This document shows, piece after piece, positions 9,511 to 18,680 of a DNA stretch of 64,000 bases; within the stretch, counting starts at the first letter, position 1; each line of letters starts with the position of its first letter. The stretch is from Caulobacter soli (GTDB lineage Bacteria; Pseudomonadota; Alphaproteobacteria; Caulobacterales; Caulobacteraceae). The DNA lies in contig NZ_CP049199.1 in the NCBI RefSeq assembly GCF_011045195.1, forward strand, positions 1,984,001-2,048,000, given 5' to 3'. The translations under genes and the position numbers were made by a program. Under the pieces are notes generated by a model that was given only the letters and a program-made list of their open reading frames with translations, was not told the DNA's origin and did no database searches.

Positions 9511-10839
9511 ATGTCCAAAGCCAACGCTCCAAGTCTCGACGCCTACTGGATGCCCTTCACCGCCAATCGGCAGTTCAAGGCCGAGCCGCGCCTGCTGTCC
9601 TCGGCGCAAGGCATGTACTACGCAGACCCCGAAGGCCGACAGGTTCTGGACGGCACGGCGGGTCTTTGGTGCGTTAACGCGGGCCACGGCCGACCCGAAA
9701 TCGCCGAGGCGGCGTCGCGGCAACTGCTGGAACTGGACTACGCGCCGTCGTTCCAGATGGGGCATCCGGTGGCCTTCCAGTTCGCCGAGGCCCTGGCGGC
9801 GATCGCGCCGGGCGGCCCCGAGTCGGGCCTGGATCGCGTATTCTTCGCCAATTCCGGCTCCGAGGCCGTCGACAGCGCCTTGAAGATCGCCTTGGCCTAC
9901 CAGCGGGCGATCGGGCAGGGCACCCGCACCCGGCTGATCGGGCGCGAGCGTGGCTATCACGGCGTGGGCTTCGGCGGCATCTCGGTGGGCGGGCTGGTCA
10001 ACAATCGCCGAGCGTTCCCGACCCTGAACGGCGCCGATCATCTTCGCCACACGCACGACCTGGAGCGCAACGCCTTCTCGACGGGCCTGCCCGAGCACGG
10101 CGCGGATCTGGCGGATGATCTGGAACGCCTGGTCGCCCTGCACGGCGCGGAGACGATCGCGGCGGTGATCGTCGAGCCCGTCGCCGGCTCGGCCGGCGTG
10201 CTGTTGCCGCCGAAGGGTTATCTGGAACGGTTGCGGACGATCTGCGACCGTTATGGGATCCTGCTGATCTTCGACGAGGTGATCACGGGCTTTGGCCGGC
10301 TGGGGACACCTTTCGCCGTCGACTATTTCGGAGTCATTCCGGATCTCGTCACGACCGCGAAGGGGATCACCAACGGCGCCGTGCCGCTCGGCGCGGTGTT
10401 CGCCAGCCGCAAGGTGCATGACGCCCTGATGACGGGTCCGGACGCGGCGATCGAGCTCTTCCACGGCTACACCTATTCCGGCCATCCCGTCGCCTGCGCG
10501 GCCGGCCTGGCGACGCTCGAGATTTACAGGCGCGAAGGTCTTCTGACGCGCGCCGCCCAGACCGCCGAGGTCTGGACCCAGGCGATCGGCGGCCTGAGGG
10601 CTTCGCCGCACGTCATCGACATCCGCACGATCGGCCTGATGGCCGGGATCGAGCTGGCGTCGCGACCCGGCGAGCCCGGCAAGCGCGCCTATGACGTCTT
10701 CACCGACTGTTTCCGCAACGGACTGCTGGTCCGGGTCACGGGCGACATCATCGCGCTGTCGCCGCCCCTGATCGCGGATGCGAGCCATATCGAGGAACTG
10801 GTGACGAAGCTGGGGGCGGCCCTGGAGCGCGTGGCTTAA
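9511..10839 (+). CDS. Omega-amino acid:pyruvate-type aminotransferase (class III)
   Basis: A 442-residue cytoplasmic PLP enzyme of aminotransferase class III, likely transferring the amino group of beta-alanine or another omega-amino acid (or amine) to pyruvate. Visible features are the N-terminal YWMPFTANRQFK typical of the omega-amino acid:pyruvate group, the cofactor phosphate region FFANSGSEAVDSALK, the conserved Asp in LLIFDEVITGFGR (D255) and the Schiff-base Lys in TTAKGITNGA (K284). Length fits the family (about 440). ATG at 9511 follows GAACGAGG-like purines. It stands alone on the plus strand, so substrate assignment rests on family resemblance only. Confidence 0.88.
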   Translation: MSKANAPSLDAYWMPFTANRQFKAEPRLLSSAQGMYYADPEGRQVLDGTAGLWCVNAGHGRPEIAEAASRQLLELDYAPSFQMGHPVAFQFAEALAAIAPGGPESGLDRVFFANSGSEAVDSALKIALAYQRAIGQGTRTRLIGRERGYHGVGFGGISVGGLVNNRRAFPTLNGADHLRHTHDLERNAFSTGLPEHGADLADDLERLVALHGAETIAAVIVEPVAGSAGVLLPPKGYLERLRTICDRYGILLIFDEVITGFGRLGTPFAVDYFGVIPDLVTTAKGITNGAVPLGAVFASRKVHDALMTGPDAAIELFHGYTYSGHPVACAAGLATLEIYRREGLLTRAAQTAEVWTQAIGGLRASPHVIDIRTIGLMAGIELASRPGEPGKRAYDVFTDCFRNGLLVRVTGDIIALSPPLIADASHIEELVTKLGAALERVA

Positions 10840-10890
10840 AGCCCGCCGCGATCCACAGCGCGGGCGATATGGCCTTCGGTCACTTTGTTT

Positions 10891-10919
10891 GACGGAAACG
10901 CGCGCGCCGTGCATCGCTC
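10891..10919 (+). promoter_or_regulatory. ECF-type promoter upstream of the sigma factor gene
   Basis: GACGGAAAC, 11 variable bases, then GCATCGCTC. The same two blocks at the same spacing occur at 12481-12509 upstream of the TonB receptor gene. GGAAAC is a typical ECF -35 element. The pair implies autoregulation of the sigma gene and control of the receptor by the same sigma. Confidence 0.75.
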
Positions 10920-10952
10920 CTGGAAAGGCTCAACGCCAGGCGAGGAAACCGA

Positions 10953-11534
10953 TTGCAGGATGGACGCGCGCGTATCGTGGCGTGGCTGGGGCGGGAGATC
11001 CTGCCCCATGAAGCCGACGTGCGCGCGTGGCTTCGGCGATCCCTGGCCGCGGCGGGCGACGCCGACGACGTGATCCAGGAGACCTATTGCCGGTTAGCCG
11101 GCCTGGCCTCCATCGATCACATCGAAAGTCCGCGCGCCTATTTCTTCCAGGCCGCGCGGAGCGTCGCCCTAGAGCAGCTTCGGCGGGCCAGGGTAGTTCG
11201 GATCGAAACGGTGACGGAAATCGACGCGCTGAACGTCGAACTGGACGAGCCTTCGCCCGAACGCATCGCTGGCGGACGCCGGGAACTGGCCCGGGTGCAG
11301 CGGCTGATCGCCGCCTTGCCCGAGCGGTGCCGGCGCATCTTCGAGATGCGCAAGATCGAAGGTCTGCCGCAGCGCGAGATCGCCCGCCGCATGGGGGTGA
11401 CCGAGCATGTGGTCGAGAATGAATCCGTGAGGGGGCTACGCGCCATCCTCGCCGCCCTCGCCGAGGGTGAAACCCCTGAGTCCGCCGTTCCAAGGAGATC
11501 GAGCCCCCATGATCGAACGCGAAAGCGCCGCTGA
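10953..11534 (+). CDS. ECF RNA polymerase sigma factor, FecI-like
   Basis: A 193-residue ECF sigma factor. Region 2 is visible (GDADDVIQETYCRLAG, then SPRAYFFQAARSVALEQLRR), and so is region 4 (LPERCRRIFEMRKIEGLPQREIA in two adjacent stretches, then MGVTEHVVEN). The likely start is TTG at 10953, preceded by GAGGA at 6 bases; no ATG in this frame lies nearby. It overlaps the FecR gene by 26 bases. With FecR and the STN-containing receptor downstream it forms a cell-surface signalling trio. The twin promoter motif upstream suggests it transcribes itself. Confidence 0.9.
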   Translation: MQDGRARIVAWLGREILPHEADVRAWLRRSLAAAGDADDVIQETYCRLAGLASIDHIESPRAYFFQAARSVALEQLRRARVVRIETVTEIDALNVELDEPSPERIAGGRRELARVQRLIAALPERCRRIFEMRKIEGLPQREIARRMGVTEHVVENESVRGLRAILAALAEGETPESAVPRRSSPHDRTRKRR

Positions 11535-12465
11535 CATCGAGGCGCAAGCCGTCCGATGGGTGGTCCGCGCCGATCAGGGCGAGGTCACCGAAGCGGAGCG
11601 AACCGAATTGGACGCGTGGCTGGCGGGCGACCCTCGTCGCCAGGGCGCCTATGTCCGGGCTGAGGCCGCCTGGACGATGCTGGATCGCGCCCGGGCGCTG
11701 AATGGCGATCCGGCCACGCCGACCGTCTCCACGCGTCGGCCGGACCGGCGCGGCCTGCTGGCGGGAGTGGGCGCGGCGGTCGCGGCCTGCGCGGCCGTGA
11801 TCGTGGTCCCCAGGCTGTTGTCGGCTCGCTACGGCACCGCGGTGGGCGAGATTCGGCGCGTGCCGCTGTCGGACGGATCGATGGCGGCGATCAACACCGA
11901 CACCGTCCTGGACGTCGCCATGCGGTCCGACCTGCGGCAGGTGAGGCTGGACAAGGGCGAGGCCTGGTTCCAGGTCGCCAAGGATCCGGAACGGCCGTTC
12001 GTGGTCAAAAGCGGGCCGGTGCGGGTGCGCGCCGTGGGCACGGCCTTTTCGGTGCGGCGGCGCGAAGGCGGCTGCGAGGTGCTGGTCACCGAGGGCGTGG
12101 TCGAAACCTGGTCCAGCGACGCCGGCGACGCGCCGCGCCGCGTGGCGGCGGGCGAGCGCATCTTCGTCAGCGACGAGGCCGGGCCCGCGACGCCCGCCGT
12201 CGCGCCCATCGACATCACGCGTGACCTGGCCTGGCGCGACGGCCAGATCGTGCTGGACGGCGAGGACTTCGGGGCCGCCGCCGCCGATTTCAACCGCTAC
12301 AACGACCGCAAGATCGTGATCACCGACGAAAAGCTGGCCGACGAGAAACTGGTCGGCTGGTTCCGCACCAACGAGCCCGAAAGCTTCGCGCGCGCCGCCG
12401 CCGCCAGCTTTGGCGCGCGGGTCAGCGTGCGCGGCGAAGTGATCCTGGTCGAGGCCGGCGAATAA
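11509..12465 (+). CDS. FecR-family anti-sigma factor / sigma regulator
   Basis: A 318-residue inner-membrane regulator that holds or activates the ECF sigma factor according to the state of the receptor. The N-terminal cytoplasmic part (AVRWVVRADQGEVTEAERTE) is the typical FecR sigma-contact region. A membrane segment lies near residues 85-105, followed by the periplasmic FecR domain (VGEIRRVPLSDGS, AWFQVAKDPERPF, VGTAFSVRR) and a C-terminal STN-contacting region. ATG at 11509 is preceded by AAGGAGA; a GTG at 11467 is in frame but has no such site. It overlaps the end of the sigma gene. Confidence 0.92.
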   Translation: MIERESAADIEAQAVRWVVRADQGEVTEAERTELDAWLAGDPRRQGAYVRAEAAWTMLDRARALNGDPATPTVSTRRPDRRGLLAGVGAAVAACAAVIVVPRLLSARYGTAVGEIRRVPLSDGSMAAINTDTVLDVAMRSDLRQVRLDKGEAWFQVAKDPERPFVVKSGPVRVRAVGTAFSVRRREGGCEVLVTEGVVETWSSDAGDAPRRVAAGERIFVSDEAGPATPAVAPIDITRDLAWRDGQIVLDGEDFGAAAADFNRYNDRKIVITDEKLADEKLVGWFRTNEPESFARAAAASFGARVSVRGEVILVEAGE

Positions 12466-12480
12466 TTTTTACCGTCTTCT

Positions 12481-12509
12481 GACGGAAACCGGTTTCCGCC
12501 GCATCGCTC
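12481..12509 (+). promoter_or_regulatory. ECF-type promoter upstream of the transducer TonB receptor
   Basis: GACGGAAAC, 11 bases, GCATCGCTC: identical blocks and spacing to the site at 10891-10919. It lies 16 bases after the FecR stop and about 55 bases before the receptor start, as expected for a promoter controlled by the local sigma factor. Confidence 0.75.
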
Positions 12510-12563
12510 AAGACAGGCGCTCTTAGAAGCGCCGCTGGAAAACCGTTATAGGGAGGGCGCCGC

Positions 12564-15500
12564 ATGGGATATCCGCGGCATGACTACGCAAAGACATCCT
12601 TGATGCTGGCCGCGGGGGCCACGGCCCTGCTGGTCGGCGCTCAGGCTCACGCCCAGACACGCAAGTTCGACGTGCCGGCGCAGTCGGCCGCCACGGGCAT
12701 CCCCCAGTTTGGCCAGCAGGCCGACCTGCAGATCCTGGCGCCTCAGGCGGTCGTCAAGGACAAGCGCGTCAATGCGGTTCGCGGAGCCTATTCGGTGCCG
12801 GACGGCCTGACGCGGCTGCTGCAGGGCGGCGAGCTGGTGGTGGTCTCCAACGACGGCCGCACCGCGGTGCTGGGCCAGAAGGCCCACGTTCAGCTGGCCT
12901 CGACCGCGCCGGTCGCTCTGCCCCAGGACGCCGCGCCCGCCTCAGCGCCCGCGAGCGCCGACGAGCAGAGCTCCGAGGTCGAGGAAGTGGTCGTCACCGG
13001 CTTCCGCGCCAGCCTGGGCAGCGCCCTGAGCGTCAAGCGCCGCTCCAACGGCGTGGTCGATGTCATCAAGGCCGAGGACATCGCCGACTTCCCGGACGCC
13101 AACCTGGCCGAGTCGATCCAGCGCGTCCCCGGCGTGTCGATCGCCCGCGACGCCGGCGAGGGGCGCCAGATCACCGTTCGTGGCCTGGGCCCGCAGTTCA
13201 CCCGCGTGCGCATCAACGGCGTCGAAGGCCAGAGCACGGCCAGCGGCACCGACAGCTCGGGCGGCGCCAACCGCAACCGCTCGTTCGACTTCAACGTCTT
13301 CGCCTCGGAGCTCTTCAACAGCATCACGGTGCGCAAGACCGCCTCGGCCCAGACCGAGGAAGGTTCGTTGGGCGCGACCGTCGACCTGCAGACCGGCCGG
13401 CCGTTCGACTACAAGGGCCGCACGTTCGTGGTCTCGGCCCAGGAAGGCTACAACGACCTGTCCAAGGCCTGGGACCCCCGCCTGGCGCTGCTGGCGTCCG
13501 ACACCTGGCTCGACGGCAAGCTCGGCGCGCTGGTCTCGGTGGCCTATACCGAGCGTGAGCTGCTGGAAGAAGGCCACGGATCGGGCGGCTGGCTGAACGG
13601 CACCGAGGTGGGCGGCTACAGCCCGGCCTCGACCTTCACCCAGGCCAGCCAGGCCAGCGTCTTCTCGCCGCGCTTCCCGCGTTACGGCCGACTGACCCAC
13701 AACCAGAAGCGTCTAGGCGTGACCACGTCGCTGCAGTTCCGGCCCGACGAGAACACCCTGTTCAGCGCCGACTTCCTCTATTCGGACTTCAAGGCGACTC
13801 GCGAGGAGAACTGGCTGGAGGCGCTGTCCTTCGCCCGTAACGCCTCGCAAGGCGGCCGTCCCGAGATCATCGTTCGCGACGGCGCGGTCAACGCCAAGGG
13901 CGACATGGTCTACGGCCTGTTCGACGACGTGGACATCGAGAGCGAAAGCCGCTTCGACAAGCTGGACACCAAGTACACCCAGGCCACCTTCACCGGCGAG
14001 CACCAGTTCGGCGAGCGCCTGAAGGTCACGGGCCTGGTCGGCTTCTCCAAGTCCGACATGGAAAACCCGATCCAGACCACGGTGATCATGAACCGTGAGA
14101 ATTCGGACGGTTTTTCGTACGATTACCGACCCGACGCCAACCTGCCGCTGATCAACTACGGCTTCAACGTCAACGATCCGCTGGCCTACAACTTCGGGGC
14201 GGCGCGTTCGGAAATCCGTCTGCGTCCGCAGGGCGTGGTCAACAAGATCGGCACCGCCCAGCTCGACGGCGACTACAAGCTGAACGACAATCTGCACCTG
14301 AAGGTCGGCGTCAACTTCAAGGACTACACCTTCGACTCCTGGGCCATGGCCCGGGTCAACGAGTCGGTGGTGCCGAGCCTGCCGGCCGGCGTCACCCTGG
14401 CCAGCCTGACCAAGACGGTGTCGGGCTTCGGCAAGAACCTCGGCGCGCCGTCGGGCGTGCCGACCTCGTGGTCGGCCCCCGACCTGAACGCCTTCGCCAA
14501 GCTGTTCGACATCTATAACGGCCAGGGCCTGTTCGAACTCAGCGGCGCCAGCAACGCCAACGCGCGCGGCAACATCCGTAGCGTCGAGGAGAAGGATTCG
14601 GCGGCCTACGGGCAGATCGACTTCAACACCGACCACTTCGCCTGGCCGATCCGCGGCGACGTCGGCGTGCGCTATGTGAAGACCAAGCAGAGCTCGACCG
14701 GTTACCAGTTGGTGGCCGGCGCGGCCCAGCAGGCCACCGTGGAGCGCGAATACGACGACTGGCTGCCCGCCCTGAACATCACCGCCGAGGTCACCTCCGA
14801 CTTCCTGCTGCGCTTCGGCGCGGCCAAGGTGATGACCCGTCCGAACCTGGGGAGCCTGACGCCGGGCGGCAGCCTCAGCACGGTGGGCGTGTTCAGCGTC
14901 AGCTCGGGCAACCCCAACCTGGATCCGATCCGGGCCACCACCTACGACCTGTCGGCCGAGTGGTACTTCGCCGAAGGGGCCCTGTTCTCGGTCGGCCTGT
15001 TCTACAAGGACATCGACACTTACATCCAGACCTCGCGCATCTCGCAGCCGTTCAGCGCCTCTGGCCTGCCGGCCAGCCTGCTCGACGGCCTGGGCGTCTC
15101 GGTCAACGACACCTTCCTGTTCAGCCAGCCGGTCAACACCAAGGGCGGCCCGCTGAAGGGGATCGAGGTCAGCTACCAGCAGCCGTTCAGCTTCCTGCCG
15201 GGCTTCCTGAGCCACACCGGGGCGATCTTCAACGTCACCGTGGTCGACTCCAAGATCGACTACATCTCGGCGCGCTCGCCCACGGGCTTTGTGCAGGATG
15301 ACCTGGTCGGCCTGTCGAAGAACGCGTTCAACGCGACCGTCTATTACGAAGACGACCGGTTCAGCGCGCGGGTCTCGGGCGCCTACCGCGACAAGTACCT
15401 GACGGCGGTGCCTAGCGGGACCAGCACCAACGACGTCGACGGCGTGCGTGACACCTTCACCGTCGACGCCTCGGTCAGCTACGCGATCAACAAGCGCCTG

Positions 15501-15632
15501 AAGCTGACGTTCGAGGGGCTGAACCTGACTGATGCGTTCAACGATCAGTACACGGATAGCAAGCGCGATAGCGTCTACGTCTATTCCCACACGGGCCGGC
15601 AGTACAATTTTGGCCTGCGTTACTCGTTCTAG
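12564..15632 (+). CDS. TonB-dependent receptor with N-terminal STN signalling domain
   Basis: A 1022-residue outer-membrane receptor/transducer. A signal peptide ends near AHAQT. Residues about 33-110 form an STN domain (KFDVPAQSAATGIPQFGQQ to VVVSNDGRTAVLG in family layout), which reports ligand binding to FecR. A TonB box-like EEVVVTGFRASL precedes a plug (LAESIQRVPGVSI, QITVRGLGPQFT), and a long barrel ends in GLRYSF. Start ATG 12564 follows AGGGAGGGC. The next gene is a pectinesterase, so the ligand may be a pectin fragment such as oligogalacturonide (inference from neighbourhood). The promoter motif upstream places it under the local ECF sigma. Confidence 0.93.
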   Translation: MGYPRHDYAKTSLMLAAGATALLVGAQAHAQTRKFDVPAQSAATGIPQFGQQADLQILAPQAVVKDKRVNAVRGAYSVPDGLTRLLQGGELVVVSNDGRTAVLGQKAHVQLASTAPVALPQDAAPASAPASADEQSSEVEEVVVTGFRASLGSALSVKRRSNGVVDVIKAEDIADFPDANLAESIQRVPGVSIARDAGEGRQITVRGLGPQFTRVRINGVEGQSTASGTDSSGGANRNRSFDFNVFASELFNSITVRKTASAQTEEGSLGATVDLQTGRPFDYKGRTFVVSAQEGYNDLSKAWDPRLALLASDTWLDGKLGALVSVAYTERELLEEGHGSGGWLNGTEVGGYSPASTFTQASQASVFSPRFPRYGRLTHNQKRLGVTTSLQFRPDENTLFSADFLYSDFKATREENWLEALSFARNASQGGRPEIIVRDGAVNAKGDMVYGLFDDVDIESESRFDKLDTKYTQATFTGEHQFGERLKVTGLVGFSKSDMENPIQTTVIMNRENSDGFSYDYRPDANLPLINYGFNVNDPLAYNFGAARSEIRLRPQGVVNKIGTAQLDGDYKLNDNLHLKVGVNFKDYTFDSWAMARVNESVVPSLPAGVTLASLTKTVSGFGKNLGAPSGVPTSWSAPDLNAFAKLFDIYNGQGLFELSGASNANARGNIRSVEEKDSAAYGQIDFNTDHFAWPIRGDVGVRYVKTKQSSTGYQLVAGAAQQATVEREYDDWLPALNITAEVTSDFLLRFGAAKVMTRPNLGSLTPGGSLSTVGVFSVSSGNPNLDPIRATTYDLSAEWYFAEGALFSVGLFYKDIDTYIQTSRISQPFSASGLPASLLDGLGVSVNDTFLFSQPVNTKGGPLKGIEVSYQQPFSFLPGFLSHTGAIFNVTVVDSKIDYISARSPTGFVQDDLVGLSKNAFNATVYYEDDRFSARVSGAYRDKYLTAVPSGTSTNDVDGVRDTFTVDASVSYAINKRLKLTFEGLNLTDAFNDQYTDSKRDSVYVYSHTGRQYNFGLRYSF

Positions 15633-15654
15633 GTAATCCTCCTCCCGAGGAATG

Positions 15655-15694
15655 GGGCGCTGGCCGATTTGTCCCGGCCGGCGCCCGCTTTTTT
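15655..15694 (+). terminator. Intrinsic terminator between receptor and pectinesterase genes
   Basis: 12-base stem (15655-15666 with 15675-15686, one G-T pair), 8-base loop, then GC and six T's. It follows the receptor stop and ends only about 10 bases before the pectinesterase ATG, so the downstream gene is either expressed by read-through or from its own start within or before the hairpin. Confidence 0.8.
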
Positions 15695-15703
15695 GAGGTT
15701 TCG

Positions 15704-16810
15704 ATGCGAAGGTTTTCGATCTCTCGACGCGCCTTGCTGGCGGGCGCCGCCTTGCTGGCCCCGGGCGTGGCCCTGGCCGCCGCGTCCTACGACGCCGTGC
15801 TCAAGCGGCCGGACGATCCTCGGCGGTTCGCGGCGCCCACTTATCCCAGCCTGTCAGCCGCCATCGCCGCCGCGCCGGCCGACGGGACCCGGCCGTTCCG
15901 CATCCTGGTCACGCGCGGCGTCTGGGACGAGCAGGTCGTCGTCGACAAGCCGTTCGTCCATCTGATCGGCGAGGATCGCCACGCCTCGGTGATCAGCCAC
16001 CTGGCGGCCTCGGGCCTGACCGCGCCCGACGGCAAGCGCTGGGGCACCTTCCGCACCCCGACGCTTTTTGTCCGCGCGTCCGACTTCGCCGCCCGCAACC
16101 TGACGATCCAGAACGCTTTCGACGGTCTGGCCGAGATGACCAAGGCGGGCGGGCTGCATTCGCACGACGGGGCGGGACCGCAGGCCGTGGCCCTGATGCT
16201 GGACAAGGGCAGCGACCGCGCGCGCTTCACCGAGGTCGATCTGCTCAGCTACCAGGACACGCTGTTTCCCGACGCCGGGCGCAGCCTGTTCGAGCGCTGC
16301 CTGATCGCCGGCAGCTACGACTTCATCTTCGGCGCGGGCCGCGCGTGGTTCGAGCAGTGCGAGATCCGTTCGCGTCCTCGGCCCGTCGATCCGGTCGACG
16401 GCTATATCGTCGCGCCCAGCACGCCGATCGAACAACCCTACGGCTTCGTCTTCCATCGCTGCCGATTGACCGCCGACAAAGGCGTCAAGCCCGGCAGCGT
16501 CTATCTCGGCCGGCCCTGGCGTCCGTCGAGCGTCTTCCCGGACGGTCGCTATGGCGATCCGCGCTTCGTCGGCGCGGCTACGTTCCTGGACTGCTGGATG
16601 GACCGCCACATCGCCCCCGAGGGCTGGACCGAGATGTGGTATACCGGCAAGGACGGCAACCCGCGCACGATGCTGCAGCCGGAGAGCGCGCGGTTCTCGC
16701 AGTTCCGCGCGCAGGGGCCGGGAGCGGGCCCTCTGCGTCGAGGCAAGTGGCTGACTCCGGCCGAAGCCAAGGGCTTTAATCGTGGCAACGTGTTGGCGGG
16801 ATGGTCCTGA
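15704..16810 (+). CDS. Exported pectinesterase (pectin methylesterase, CE8 family)
   Basis: Removes methyl esters from pectin galacturonate chains, making them accessible to lyases. A 368-residue right-handed beta-helix enzyme with a Tat-like leader (SRRALLAGAALL) and cleavage near ALAAA. Family motifs are all present: GPQAVALM (Q160), SYQDTLF (catalytic D185), GSYDFIFGAG (catalytic D206), and YLGRPWRP (R270, W272). ATG 15704 has GAGG close upstream. It follows the STN-type receptor and its sigma/FecR pair, which together look like a pectin-sensing and pectin-use locus. Activity is well supported by motifs; localisation (periplasm or outside) is not determinable. Confidence 0.92.
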   Translation: MRRFSISRRALLAGAALLAPGVALAAASYDAVLKRPDDPRRFAAPTYPSLSAAIAAAPADGTRPFRILVTRGVWDEQVVVDKPFVHLIGEDRHASVISHLAASGLTAPDGKRWGTFRTPTLFVRASDFAARNLTIQNAFDGLAEMTKAGGLHSHDGAGPQAVALMLDKGSDRARFTEVDLLSYQDTLFPDAGRSLFERCLIAGSYDFIFGAGRAWFEQCEIRSRPRPVDPVDGYIVAPSTPIEQPYGFVFHRCRLTADKGVKPGSVYLGRPWRPSSVFPDGRYGDPRFVGAATFLDCWMDRHIAPEGWTEMWYTGKDGNPRTMLQPESARFSQFRAQGPGAGPLRRGKWLTPAEAKGFNRGNVLAGWS

Positions 16811-16823
16811 CCGGCCCGCTGAC

Positions 16824-18608
16824 CTATTCGCGTCGCCCGGGGATGAAATAGGCCTGCCGGTCGCCCTCGGCCTTTGAGGTGTTGGCGTGGATTTGCAGCA
16901 GGTCCTTGCGGGTCAGCAGACCCACCAGCCGGCCGCCTGCATCGGTGACGGGGATGCGCCCCTGGCCGGTGGCCAGCATCAGTTCGACAGCCTGGGCGAC
17001 CACATCGCCGGGGTGAACGACGGGGAGGGCGGCGTCCGATACACGCTCGGTCAGGGTCTGCCCCTTGTGCCCGCCCTCGACCCGCCAGGCCAGGGCGTCG
17101 GCCCGCGACACCAGACCCACCAGCCGTCCGGACGCCTCGACCACGGGATAGACCCGCTGTTGGCCCTCTTGGAGGATCGCCATGGCGTCCGGAATGGACA
17201 GATCGGCGGCCAGCGTATCGACCTGATGGACCATGACCTCCGAGACGCGGACCAGTTCATAGGGATCCACACCGTATTCGCGCGTGATGTGGCGTCCTCG
17301 GCGGGCGATCTTCTCGGTCAGGATCGACCGTTTGAGCAGCAGCACCGTCGTGGCGTAGGCCGCAGCCGAAGCGGCCAACAACGGCGCCAACATCCGCCAG
17401 TCGCCCGTTAGCTCGACCGCGAAGATGACGCTCGTCAGCGGCGAACGCATCGTCCCGCCCAGCATCGCCGCCATGCCCAGCAGGGCCCAGAAGCCCGGAT
17501 CGCCCGGCAGAATTTGGCCAACCAGCCAACCCATCGCCCCGCCAAGGATCAGCAACGGCGCCAGGACGCCGCCCGAGGTTCCCGACGACAGAGCCACAAG
17601 CCAGATCGCCGCCTTGACCGCCAGCAGGATCAGCACGGCCTGGACCACCATGTGGCCCGTCAACAGGTCCCGGATGACGTCGTAGCCCACGCCCAACGCT
17701 CGGGGTTCGATCAGTCCGCCCAGACCCACGGCCAGGCCACCGAGCGCCGGCCACCACATCCAGTGAAGGGGCAGTCGCTCGAACGCGTCCTCCAGGCTGT
17801 AGAGCAGCTTGGTCAACAGGCCTGACTGAAGTCCGGCCAGGACACCGAGACTCGCGCACAGCGCCAGGCCCCACCAAGGCAGAACAGGATCGGCGGAAAA
17901 GGGGAACAACGGTCCTGTCCCGAACAGCCACGGTCGCCAGCCGGTGGCGACCACCGCGGCGACCGCTACGGGAATGAAGCTGCGGGGGCGCCATTCGAAC
18001 AGCAGGAGTTCGACCGCCAGCAACACCGCCGCCACCGGCGTTCCGAAGATCGCGGTCATGCCGGCCGCGGCGCCGGCCACCAACAGGGTCTTTCGCTCCG
18101 CCGCGCTCAGATGGAAGAACTGGGCGAACAACGAGCCGATCGCGCCGCCGGTCATGATGATCGGTCCTTCGGCGCCGAAGGGACCGCCGGTTCCGATGGA
18201 GATGGCCGAGGAGATCGGTTTCAGCACCGCCACCTTGGGCGACATCCGACTGCCGCCGATCAGGATCGCCTCGATGGCTTCGGGAATCCCATGCCCTCGG
18301 ATCTTTTCCGATCCGAACCGCGCCATCAGCCCGATGACCAGGCCGCCCAGTACAGGCGCGGCGACCATCCAAGGCGACGGGGTCAGATGTTCCATGGAGC
18401 GGGTGAAGAGATCGAGTTTGCCGAACCAGATCAGATTGGTCGCCAGGGTGATCAAGCGGATCAACAGCCAGGCGGCGCTCGTGCCGCCGGCGCCCACCAC
18501 CACGGCCATGGCCGCCAGCATCAACAGGCGACGGTCGGCGGTGAAGTCGCCCAGGGCGCGGCGGGGCGCGGTCGTCACGGAACTGGACTTGGCGTCGGCG
18601 ATGGTCAT
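16824..18608 (-). CDS. ClC-family chloride channel/transporter with CBS domains
   Basis: A 594-residue inner-membrane anion channel or H+/anion antiporter. It keeps the ClC selectivity-filter motifs: GTGGPFGAEGPI with the gating Glu, and SSGTSGGVLAP. A Glu is retained at the position of the internal proton glutamate (VAAVLLAVELLLFEW). A pair of CBS domains, likely nucleotide-sensing, occupies about residues 450-580. I chose ATG 18608 because GAGAGGAAGC precedes it; an ATG at 18623 and a TTG at 18644 are in frame but lack a ribosome site. It is divergent from marR with a palindrome between. It ends 13 bases from the convergent pectinesterase gene. Confidence 0.92.
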   Translation of the reverse strand: MTIADAKSSSVTTAPRRALGDFTADRRLLMLAAMAVVVGAGGTSAAWLLIRLITLATNLIWFGKLDLFTRSMEHLTPSPWMVAAPVLGGLVIGLMARFGSEKIRGHGIPEAIEAILIGGSRMSPKVAVLKPISSAISIGTGGPFGAEGPIIMTGGAIGSLFAQFFHLSAAERKTLLVAGAAAGMTAIFGTPVAAVLLAVELLLFEWRPRSFIPVAVAAVVATGWRPWLFGTGPLFPFSADPVLPWWGLALCASLGVLAGLQSGLLTKLLYSLEDAFERLPLHWMWWPALGGLAVGLGGLIEPRALGVGYDVIRDLLTGHMVVQAVLILLAVKAAIWLVALSSGTSGGVLAPLLILGGAMGWLVGQILPGDPGFWALLGMAAMLGGTMRSPLTSVIFAVELTGDWRMLAPLLAASAAAYATTVLLLKRSILTEKIARRGRHITREYGVDPYELVRVSEVMVHQVDTLAADLSIPDAMAILQEGQQRVYPVVEASGRLVGLVSRADALAWRVEGGHKGQTLTERVSDAALPVVHPGDVVAQAVELMLATGQGRIPVTDAGGRLVGLLTRKDLLQIHANTSKAEGDRQAYFIPGRRE

Positions 18609-18645
18609 GCTTCCTCTCGACATGGCGTCTTGTGGAAGCGCCAAT

Positions 18646-18662
18646 ATATCGTATTACGACAT
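18646..18662. promoter_or_regulatory. Palindromic operator between clc and marR genes
   Basis: A 17-base near-perfect palindrome with a perfect 11-base core, TCGTATTACGA (18649-18659). It is AT-rich and sits between two divergent starts (18608 minus, 18681 plus), in a position to control both. This is the usual layout of a MarR autoregulatory site; binding is inferred. Confidence 0.6.
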
Positions 18663-18680
18663 TATCCAAGAGGGCGACGT

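Noticed and set aside
9252..9524. 90-codon minus-strand frame in the gap before the aminotransferase
   Set aside because: No ribosome site, no family resemblance, and it crosses the palindromic site and the divergent promoter region.
18111..18680. Long upstream extension of the MarR reading frame
   Set aside because: It is antisense to the ClC gene and runs through the operator; the MarR fold starts only after the TTG at 18681.
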